DNA from: Bacteroidota bacterium
GTDB taxonomy: Bacteria > Bacteroidota > JABWAT01
Direction: 5' to 3'
Assembly: GCA_023151185.1 (NCBI GenBank)
Contig: JAKLJL010000001.1
Coordinates: 682,001 to 746,000, forward strand
DNA length: 64,000 nucleotides
Shown here in pieces: positions 53,401-62,200 of this stretch (the stretch's first letter is position 1; each line of letters opens with the position of its first letter). The notes under the pieces are model-generated. The model worked only from the letters and a program-made list of their open reading frames with translations, was not told the origin of the DNA and ran no database searches. The position numbers and the translations under genes are program-made.

Positions 53401-56027
53401 CCTATCATTATGCTGTATTTGAGTTTAACGGATCCGGGACAACTGCCAATTACCTGACTTCATCGTCCCTAACCGGCTCTATGACTACTCTTGATGTGGC
53501 GTATGCTTCAAACAGTGATGCCATGATTCTTCCCGGTAGCGAATCCCTGACAATCAGTTCTCTGGAAAATGATCCGGCACCTCTGTCTGTTACTGATGGT
53601 GCTCAGGTGTTTGCTGTTCAGTTCAGAGACGGTGGCGGTTCTGCCGATTTTGATGTGCTTCCTACTTTGGTGGATTCTCTGGTTATCACCGAATCCGGCA
53701 ATGACGGAATCGGCGACTGGTCAGAACAAATTCTGACTGCGGCTATTTTTGACGGGACGACACGGATTGCGGAAGCTGTTGTATCTGCCACATCACTGAA
53801 ATTTACTTTCAGTTCTCCGGTTTCGGTTGCCGATGGAGGTTCCAAAATTCTGACGGTCAGAATTTCTCTGAAATCTTCAGGTATCCTGGATAGATCCGCC
53901 TTTGGATTTGAACTTTCAGGGTTGAACGTATTCGTGGCTGAATCTTCAGTTTCCTCTCAGTTAACAGAGTTTGTATCAGAAACCGCAGAAAATACTGATG
54001 TGATCGAAGTAACCGGAACCCGGTTGGTTCTGACCGGTCAGCCAACAGATAATGCAATCGGAACCCAGGTTTTTCCTGTTCCTGAAGTTACGGCAACCGA
54101 CGACAATGGAAATCAGGATGGGGATTTTAATCTGGATGTTACGGTTACATCCAACCATCCGTTTGATCCGTCTTCACTGACCGTTGAAAGCCCAATGAAA
54201 GGGGTTGCAGCCTTTGGAAATCTGGTATTTGATACCCAGGCTGATTCCGTGACTCTCACCTTTACTTGCGGTGCTTTAACACCGGTTGTTTCTGGTGCCT
54301 TTATGGTTTACCCGAAATCAACGCCGGTGGCCGGAGAAATTCTGATCACTCAGTCCAACCGGGACTTTGATGGGCAGTCCTACCTGGAACTCGTCAATAC
54401 CACCAGTAAATATTTTGATTTGTCTGAACTTTCCTTCCAGTTTTTAAGCGGAACCGGGGTCAGCCTGGATGTGGCCTTAAGCCTGTCCGGTGTAGCTAAA
54501 CCAAACCGGTATATCCTTCTGGGAAGTGCAGATTACCTTCATCTTTCTGAAACAGATTCCATCAAAACAGACGGAATTCTCCCGGTTACTATGCCCACGG
54601 ATGGTCAGATCGGACTGTTTGGTTCTGAAGGATCCGTTCACCTCGACGGACTCGGATTTGGTGACGTTTCTGTTCCCCTGGTGTCTGAAGGTGCAGCCGC
54701 TGAAGCTGATGGTGTTGGTTTTGCCCTTGTCCGGAAAGTTAGTGGAACAGACAGTAACATCAATCAGGCCGATTTTAAACTGATTGCTGACAGCAATGTG
54801 GATTTGAGAAATCAATCTTCATTTTTCTTTGGATCCGGCAGTTCTTTATCTGATCCTGAATACACTGATTTATGGATTGGCGGTCCCGTCACTTCGGTCG
54901 AAGGCTTTATTGTAACCGGCAGGCTTGGACTTGAATCCGGCCTGATTACCGTTGCAGATGGTAGTGTCCTCATGGACGCTGGTTCTGAATTGGTAAGTGG
55001 CGACGGTTGGATTTTGCACGGACAAAAATGGAACCTGTCCGGGAACCACGGATATACCTTTGCAATCGGCGACAATTCGTCTCCCCGCCCGGTTTCCCTT
55101 GATTTCTCTCAAACCCCGGATGATGCCACTGAATTAACGGCAGTTTTCTCAGCAGCGGACCCCGGTCAGACTGGTTTGCTGCCTGAAACCATTCTGGGTT
55201 ATTACTCCGGCGGAAGCTGGCAGGTATCCTGCAACGGCAGCAATTCAACCGGAACCGCTTCAATTTCAGTTGAAACTTCAGGTCTTGGCGGATACATTAT
55301 TGAAGGAAATGAAGAAAACTATACCCTGCTGCAACGGGCTGATTCTGGATCTGAATGGCAGATAGCCAGTGAAACCGTTTACTTTGAAGGAACCTTACTG
55401 ATTGCAGAAAATGTTACCGGGCTTGGTGAGTTTACCATTGGGGAAATTGATCCCGCAACGGTGCCGGTTGAATTTGCAGGATTAACTGTTTCTGCTGATA
55501 AATTCGGGGCTAAACTGGCCTGGGCTACCATTACTGAAACTGCCAACAGCGGATTCACCATTGAAAAAAGAAGCCTGGCCGCTGCCTCCAAAACCTGGGA
55601 AGCCATTGGCACAGTAGCAGGGAAGGGAACGACAACTGACCGCCAGAATTATCTTTTCATAGACAAAAAGGCGGATCAGGCGTGCGAGTACCGGTTGTCA
55701 CAACTGGACATGAATGGAAAGAAAACCGTTCTGGCTGTAGTTTCATTCGAAGGATTGGTGACCCGGTTTGAAGTTGCCGGCAACTATCCGAATCCGTTCA
55801 ATCCTGAAACTACCATTCTGTTCAGAATTCCGGAAAAAGCCGACGTGTCTATTGTTTTATATAATAACCTTGGCCAAAGAGTGAAGGATATTGTAAATCG
55901 CCAGTTCGATGCCGGCAGCCATGAAGTCATCGTCAACGGATCCGATTTAGCCTCTGGTGTCTACTATTATGAAGTAAATGCAGGGTCCGGCAAACGGGAA
56001 GTTAAAAAAATGGTACTGCTCAAGTAA
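50397..56027 (+). CDS. Large secreted T9SS multidomain protein with lamin-tail and Fn3-like domains
   Basis: A 1876-aa exported protein. Signal peptide to about 19 (FSVYSQ); a beta-sandwich (about 22-240); Fn3-like segments (about 250-480), including TGLPGGTKVYYRGYATNSAG; repeated secreted-protein beta domains, two of which share ADGS/SDGTAY...ATYNY-type elements near 380-460 and 930-1030; a lamin-tail-like domain starting GEILITQSNRDFDGQSYLEL (about 1310); the T9SS-associated FAGLTVSADKFGAKLAWATI...GFTIEKR segment; and a C-terminal sorting domain (GNYPNPFNPETTILF...GVYYYEVN...MVLLK). No catalytic motif is visible; an adhesin or surface-layer role is plausible. It overlaps the 345-aa secreted gene by 4 bases. 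Confidence 0.88.
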   Translation: MKSWLLTLVLFLASFSVYSQSLLLSDDFTSANGTALTSAGWSLFTGTGNTIKIARADSSAMVSFSGYTGSGTGNAVLLKSTGQDIYKNLSVTQTNGSSVYASFIINVSAAQSADYFFSFTSGTTTSGCRTFIKTEGSGFNIGVQVGSVTPPAYTSSSYSLNTNYLVVVKYQLITGASNDKASVFIFPAGSIPSIEPSGSAVAATTTELFTAGISGVQLRQGTVNIAPTLLVDGIRVSADWATAVNSNVNSAPVLSTVSSASVTGTTATLGATLTSYGWVSSTGNDGILTERGIVWATTANPTIADTKVSGGSGVSFTVPVTGLPGGTKVYYRGYATNSAGTAYSAEGFIFTEPLGHVTELGGTVISSSAVDLTWSPVPTASGYLVLSKVGSDPTGLPSDGTAYTAGATIGDATVAAVVSSGAATGVSLTGLSAAEYHFTVVPFGYDGAVASTYNYKTDGTIPAVTRSTILGNSDLAVDGSFTYSSTIDYSAYQSDDITSGNSVAVMGLLLRDGGAAFDDSDLNPTTLISVSFAVTNPSILRKAALYSGSTELSEVSVSGSPITFSGLDVTAADDSFTNLTLRVTYQFGVTDNTQNQFTVTSVSSLAGGSGFASGDGGAASSSVSGDINRIEVTASACSVFSQPALNATFYVDQVWGTSVVIHSVDANGNLDSDFSGEVTLTPSGSGSLSGNSVSAVSGIATFSSLTHNTNESIQLTASSGGLLTATTNTFTVVAALQQIGVTETFTNLTGTAPNYTGYDNSGFVYTLTASATQTILVSVASTTPVYNGTANTNSGRYINFPPTSSKYGSMTISNINTTGLTNLNVTFGYYQASVLSAAGVTTLEWSADGTTYNSISLASYLPSGIGWATISNVPLPQGAVTANLRLRFKVDYATQTGGVRIDDVKIFGSNALASEPTVITTSLDFSSIGNVSMTASWSSGNGQKRLVLAKSGSAVDAVPADGSSYSANAAFGLGSQIGSGNFVVYSGSGSSVPVTGLSQNTTYHYAVFEFNGSGTTANYLTSSSLTGSMTTLDVAYASNSDAMILPGSESLTISSLENDPAPLSVTDGAQVFAVQFRDGGGSADFDVLPTLVDSLVITESGNDGIGDWSEQILTAAIFDGTTRIAEAVVSATSLKFTFSSPVSVADGGSKILTVRISLKSSGILDRSAFGFELSGLNVFVAESSVSSQLTEFVSETAENTDVIEVTGTRLVLTGQPTDNAIGTQVFPVPEVTATDDNGNQDGDFNLDVTVTSNHPFDPSSLTVESPMKGVAAFGNLVFDTQADSVTLTFTCGALTPVVSGAFMVYPKSTPVAGEILITQSNRDFDGQSYLELVNTTSKYFDLSELSFQFLSGTGVSLDVALSLSGVAKPNRYILLGSADYLHLSETDSIKTDGILPVTMPTDGQIGLFGSEGSVHLDGLGFGDVSVPLVSEGAAAEADGVGFALVRKVSGTDSNINQADFKLIADSNVDLRNQSSFFFGSGSSLSDPEYTDLWIGGPVTSVEGFIVTGRLGLESGLITVADGSVLMDAGSELVSGDGWILHGQKWNLSGNHGYTFAIGDNSSPRPVSLDFSQTPDDATELTAVFSAADPGQTGLLPETILGYYSGGSWQVSCNGSNSTGTASISVETSGLGGYIIEGNEENYTLLQRADSGSEWQIASETVYFEGTLLIAENVTGLGEFTIGEIDPATVPVEFAGLTVSADKFGAKLAWATITETANSGFTIEKRSLAAASKTWEAIGTVAGKGTTTDRQNYLFIDKKADQACEYRLSQLDMNGKKTVLAVVSFEGLVTRFEVAGNYPNPFNPETTILFRIPEKADVSIVLYNNLGQRVKDIVNRQFDAGSHEVIVNGSDLASGVYYYEVNAGSGKREVKKMVLLK

Positions 56028-56066
56028 ACTGTGTTCAGGATCATGTTTTTGGCATAATCTTAGAAA

Positions 56067-56096
56067 TTGATTAGGAAATTAATCAGTTTAATTTTA
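56067..56096 (+). promoter_or_regulatory. Candidate promoter of giant repeat protein
   Basis: TTG (56067-56069), 19 nt, then TAATTTTA (56089-56096), one mismatch from TAnnTTTG. The predicted leader of about 120 nt contains the inverted repeat at 56119-56148. Confidence 0.4.
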
Positions 56097-56118
56097 TATT
56101 GCTAAAATGAAGTTCTAT

Positions 56119-56148
56119 AGGTTTAAAAGCCAGTTGGTTTTTAAACCT
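56119..56148. repeat. Inverted repeat in leader of giant repeat protein
   Basis: AGGTTTAAAA and TTTTAAACCT around a 10-nt spacer. AT-rich and without a T-run after it, so more likely an RNA structure or operator than a strong terminator for the gene ending at 56027. Confidence 0.4.
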
Positions 56149-56224
56149 CATTAAAAAGTAAATTGAAGTTACTGTTTCCCCAAACAAAGTGAAGTTTTTT
56201 GAAATGATAGTTAAGAGGTACCCA

Positions 56225-59200
56225 ATGAAAAAATTGTTAAAATCAGCACTTTCCTTCCTGTTCCTTTTAGGGTCAGGCCAGGCATTTGCCCAGGTTGCCG
56301 GTGACTACCAAACAGTCGGTTCCGGTGCTTTTAACTGGAGCAATACCGCTTCATGGCAGCGGTATAACGGTTCTGCCTGGGTAACAAACCCTGCTGAAGG
56401 GTATCCCGGACAGAATTCCGGAACGGGAACTGTGACAATTCTATCCTCTATGACAGGAACGGTTTCTCTGGATCTTAGCCCCGCAAACGCGATAGGCTCC
56501 CTGGCGATTCAGAATGGAACCGCCACTACCGACCTGAGTCTTGGTGCAAACAGTCTTTCAATTACCAATAATCTGACTATCAATGGCTCGGCAGTTCTCG
56601 ATGCCGGTTCTTCAACCCTGAGTGTTGGCGGAACCCTGACTTTTACCGGAACGTTCACCGCCAATACCTCTACGGTGGTTATGAACGGATCCATTCAGTC
56701 TATCGGCTCCGGTACATTTTATAATCTGACCATCCAATCTGCTTCCTTCCAGTTTACCGGAACCGGTACAATTACCATCAATAACAATCTTCTGGTAAAT
56801 AACAATGCAACCGTTTCTGTGTCAACAGGAAATACGGTTGTAATTGGCCGTGATTTTACGGTTTCCTCCGGAAGTTCCTACAGTGCTACTGCTGGTGCTA
56901 TTACCCTGTCAGCCAATGTTTCTCAGGCGATTAATCTGGCTACCGGATCTTTTATCAATACACTGAATCTTTCCGGGACGGGTGTTAAAACACTGGGGTC
57001 TACTCTCGATATTAATGGGAACGTGACAATTAACAGTGCAACAGCCGGTGTTTTTGATGACGGTGGCTATTCTGTTAACGTTGCTGGGAACTGGACACTG
57101 ACAGCAACTGACCCAACCAACTTATTTGCCAACACCGGTACCATCACCTTCGATGGCGGAAACCAGACCATTTCAAACAGCACCGGTACAGGTGTTTACT
57201 TTTCAAATGTGGTATTCGCAGGTACAGGGACAAAAACTGTTTCTGACGGTGATGTTCTGAACGTTTCCACAACGGCAAACATCAGCTCGGGTTCAACTCT
57301 TGGTCTGGGAACTACTTCAACCGGTTCTACCATGACCGGGGCCGGTACTCTTACCATCACAGGGACACTGGTTATTTATAAAACAGCCTCCAACTTCCCA
57401 ACAGTGGCTTCACTTTCAGTTGCAACCAACAGTTATGTTTATTATTGGGGGAATGCTGCAGGACAGGAAGTTCCGGGATCTTACTCAGGCGGAACGATTC
57501 CTTATTTCAACCTTTATCTGAACAACAGTTCAAAAACTGCTACTGGGAACCTTGATGTTAACGGTTTGCTGTACATTTATAACAACGTAACTTTTAACCT
57601 GAGTACTTACACCCACCATTTTTCAGGAAGTGTGACACTGGCCGGTGCCAATTCCCAGATTCAATCTGGCGTGGGTGGAACCACTGTTTTGGATAGTGAT
57701 GACGCCAATCAAACTTTAACAGTCACAACAGCAGATTATGCCCAGTTTTATAATCTTACGATTTCTTTGGGTGCCCCAACTGCATCAAGAACAAAAACAA
57801 TTACCAATAATATTGATGTCCGGGGTACATTCAGTGCTACCAACACCGGTGGTGATGTAAACCGGGTTCTCTACATTACAATGGCTACTGCCCTTATCCG
57901 GAATCAATCGGGTACCGGCGTTGGGTTTTCAATTGGCTCAAATGTCGTATTTCAAACCTCTGCAACCGGTACCAATTTCGGGTCGATGATCAATGACTAT
58001 ACGACTGTAACTCTTGCAAGCGATTCTTATATCTGGTTTTATGGTGCTGCCGTTACACTACCTGTATTAAATCTCGGGGCTTCTTACGGATCTGTTTTCT
58101 TAAATACAGCAGGGACGAAAACTGCTGCCGGTGACCTCGTATTTACCGGAAATTTTGTCATGAACTCAGTCACCGGGCTTATTTTCGATGACGCCGGGTA
58201 TAACATGACGGTCAATGGCACTTTTACAAAAGGGGCCAATGCAACTTACACTCAATCTGTTCCGGGAACCAGTAATCTGACTCTTGGCGGTGGAGATCAG
58301 TCGATCGGCGCCACGACTTCTCTTGCCGGTAACAATTACGGAAGCGGTGCTGTTTCCTTATACCGAATCCTGTTCAGCGGAACAGGAACAAAGACAATTT
58401 CGAATACTTTGACTATTACAGATGGCGGTGAATTAACCATTGACTCCGATGCCAATGTTACAACTACACAAAACATCAATTTTGGTGGTATTTCCTGGCT
58501 GAACAATACGGGTGGTACCTTTACCCAAACGGGGGGGACAACGACCTTAAACGGAACCGGTACGATGGATATTGACAATGGAGTATCCACAAGTTATTTC
58601 AATGCCTTAACCATTAACTCCGCAACGGGAACGGTAACTTTGCAGTCAGATCTTGATGTGCACGGAACACTTACCTTTACAGTAAATGCTGCTTCCCTTG
58701 ATGCCACTGGCCGGACGGTAACTGTTTCTGGATACTGGACCCGGAATTCAGGTACAACCTTCACCAGTACAGGCTCCACGGTCATTTTTGACGGAAACAC
58801 CCAGCAAAACGTAAACGTTTCGGGCGGTAACATCTTTAATAATATTCTGTTCAGGAATTCAGGTACAAAATACCTGGTTTCCTCGGGTACCACCATGACA
58901 GTCAACGGCGACCTGACTATTGAAGGGGGTGCCATTCTGGATACCTACAATATTCAAACGCTGTCAGTATACGGTAACTGGACCAACGTTGGAACTTTTA
59001 CTCACCGGAATTACACAGTAAGTTTTGCCGGTACGGACCAATTAATCGGGGGCTCCAATTTCGGCTCTGTTTCCATAGCCGGTTCCGGAACCAAAACACT
59101 GGGCGGAAATATTGTTCTGGGTAATGCACTTACCATCGGGGATAATGTTACACTCGATGTATCTACCAATAATTATACAATTTCACTTGCCGGTATCTGG

Positions 59201-62200
59201 AGCAATATCCAGACCAACGGTGTTTTTGAAGCCCGTCAGGGGACAGTAAATTTCTGGGGTAACAGCAGAACAATCAGCCCGGGATTAAATACCCAGACTC
59301 TTGCTAACAAGAACTTCTACAATCTGGAAGTTAACCTGACAGCAGGGCAAACTTTAACAGTTGCCACAGACAACCCGATTGATGTGGATAACGAATTTAC
59401 CATGATTACCGGAAACTTTACAACCGGTGCCTACTCTTCGGGTTTAAAACCTTTTACTGTTGGCGGGAATTTTGTTAATACAGGCGCCGGGACCTTTACC
59501 AATACCGGGTGCCGTCTTGCCTTTGATGGTGACCCGTCTGGTGCCGGAACCATCAATTTTGACCTGAATACCTCTAACATGACTGGTCCGGTTTATGTCA
59601 ATATCGGTGCAACCGATACCCTGAAAATTGGAACCGGATTTACAAACTCCTATGCTGCCAATGGTACCAATTATACCATTGAAGTTGCCTCAGGAATTTT
59701 CTTCTTTAATAAAAAGGCTATCAGCCTGACCGGTTACACCAGCGGTAGTTCAGTGTATCTGAGCAGTGCCAATGCAACGTTTTACATTAATAGTGATGCA
59801 ACACTTCAGCTTGCAAACAGTGCAGTTGTCACGAATGCCGGTGGTATTTTTAAAGTTATCGGAACCAATGGTGCAATTGCTACCATTACCCGGAATAACA
59901 CAACCGGGTACACAATCAATCAGACTTCCGGTACCTTCCATGCCCGGTATTTCCTGATTGATTTTCTGAGAACAACCGGGATTACCTTCTCCGGCGGATC
60001 AATTGATGCAACTGAGAACTTTTCTGACGGTACTTTTTCAAATGGTCAGGATGGATCAACGGGCTCGAATTATATCAACTTTTCTAATCTTGACCTGGGT
60101 GCCGGTCTGTCCATCAGCAATGCGGTATTTAATGGCGGGCAGGATTATAACATCTCCAGAACTGCGGGTTCAACCGGTACAATAACCTTTAATGATGCAA
60201 CAGGTGCCAGAGCCGGTCAAACTTATGAAAATGATCCGGGTGCAATTGTTACCTGGAATTATATTGCCAATTACTGGAACGGGGGTGGTGACGGTACAAC
60301 CTGGGAAGACTCGGATAACTGGGTTTTGGGTAATGTTCCTGCACCAGAAGAAAACGTTATTTTTGACCATAGCTTTGTAGCCGGTGTTTACTCTGTTTCC
60401 ATTAATTCGGCTGCAGAATGTACCAATCTGATTATGGATGCCGGTGGGGCAAATGCTATTACATTGAACCTTCAAACAGGTAGCCTGTCAATTGGCGGAA
60501 ATCTGAATATCCGGGCCTTGACTACCTTAGCCCAGTCAAACGGAACCTCATTAAACGTTGCAGGGAACTGGTCCAACTCCGGGACATTTACAGCGAATAC
60601 CGGTACCGTTACCTTCAATGGAAATGCGGTTGATGCGACGATAACTACAGGCGGATCATCCTTCTACAATCTGACAATCAATGCTCCTACCTCCTCGTAT
60701 GTTCTGGCAGGAAATGCAATTACGGTTACCAATAACCTGACCATTACAGACGGTACACTTGATGTTTCTTCAGGAAATCTTGGTATTACAATTGGTGGGA
60801 ACTGGTCCAACACCGGAACCGGTATCTTTACGCCAAGATCAGGGACCGTTACATTCAATGGAAGCGGTGTAAATCAGAATATTACCGGCGGTCCTTTCTA
60901 TAACTTTGTATCCAGTTCAACATTGGCTGGTGCCACCCGGACGATCCTGTCCAACCTGGATATTAACAACACGGTCAGCATTCAGACGAATACTGAGTTT
61001 ATTGCCGGTTCCAATACCATTTATGTAGGCGCATCTTCCGGAACCGCATGGGTTCGGACCGGGACTTTTACTGCCAATACCAGTACAATCATTTTTGATG
61101 GTGGCAATGCTACTATTGATAATGGTTCATCCAGTGCAACCAATTTTTACAATCTGACCTTTAGCGGAACCGGAACAAAAACGTTCAGCTCATTGGGCGG
61201 AAATATTTCGAACAATGTAACTGTAAATTCTTCTGTTACGGCTGTTGATTTAGGAACTGGTTCCTTTACTGTTGGTGGCAGTTTCACTTTAACTGGCGGA
61301 ACTACGTTATATGTTCGCCAGCCTTCACTTCCGCTTTCTTCTCTGGTTCTCAGCAGTAATTCAACTGTATTTTACTATTCTGACAGTGACCAGACTATTT
61401 TTGCAACCACCTATGGTAACCTGACTGTTGGCCGCGTCACTGCAGGAATGACTCCGAATAAAAATATAAGCGGAACTACTGCTGTCACCGGAAACCTGAA
61501 TCTGAACGATGCCAATGTGATCCTGAATTTGGGAAGTCACTCTGTGACTGTAACGGGTAACGTTGGCGTGCCGACAGGGGCCGGAGCCAATTTCAATACC
61601 GGAACCTCGACCTTTACCCACAACGGAGGAAACTGGTATATTGATGCTGATATTACCGGATTTTATAACCTGATATTTGCTGGTACAGGTGCCAAATATA
61701 CCTACGGTAATTTTTCAATCGGTAATGATTTAACAATCAATGCGAGTATAACGGTTACCCAGGCTGTCGCCGGAACCTATTTCTATAAAGCTGCTCCTGG
61801 TGGAACATTTACCATGGCCTCCGGTTCAGTTTTAAACTGGAATGTTCCCTACAATGCAACGCCTATTGCTGGGGCAGCACCATTCCCGTCAACCTTTACT
61901 ACCTATGCGCTGAATTCCAACTCAACCATTCAGTTTACCTCAGCAACCGGTGATCAGTACATCCCAACCAATATCACTTTTGGTAACCTGAATCTTTACT
62001 ATAGCGGTAACGGCTCTTACAATAAGATTATTGATGGGGCAACTTTAACTGTTGCTGGAAATATGACCCTGAACAGTACCTACACTGCGGGTGTTCTGAC
62101 TGAATTTGTTCAATTGGATTTGTCCGGTAAAACCTTGAATGTTGCCGGTAATTTCTATGTAAACGACGGTGTTGTTTTCAATACAACAACTGGTACACTT

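Noticed and set aside
58594-58935. Long minus-strand open frames inside the giant repeat gene (for example 58594-58935 and 62464-62754)
   Set aside because: They are antisense shadows of Thr/Asn/Gly-rich repeat coding and follow the same repeat spacing.
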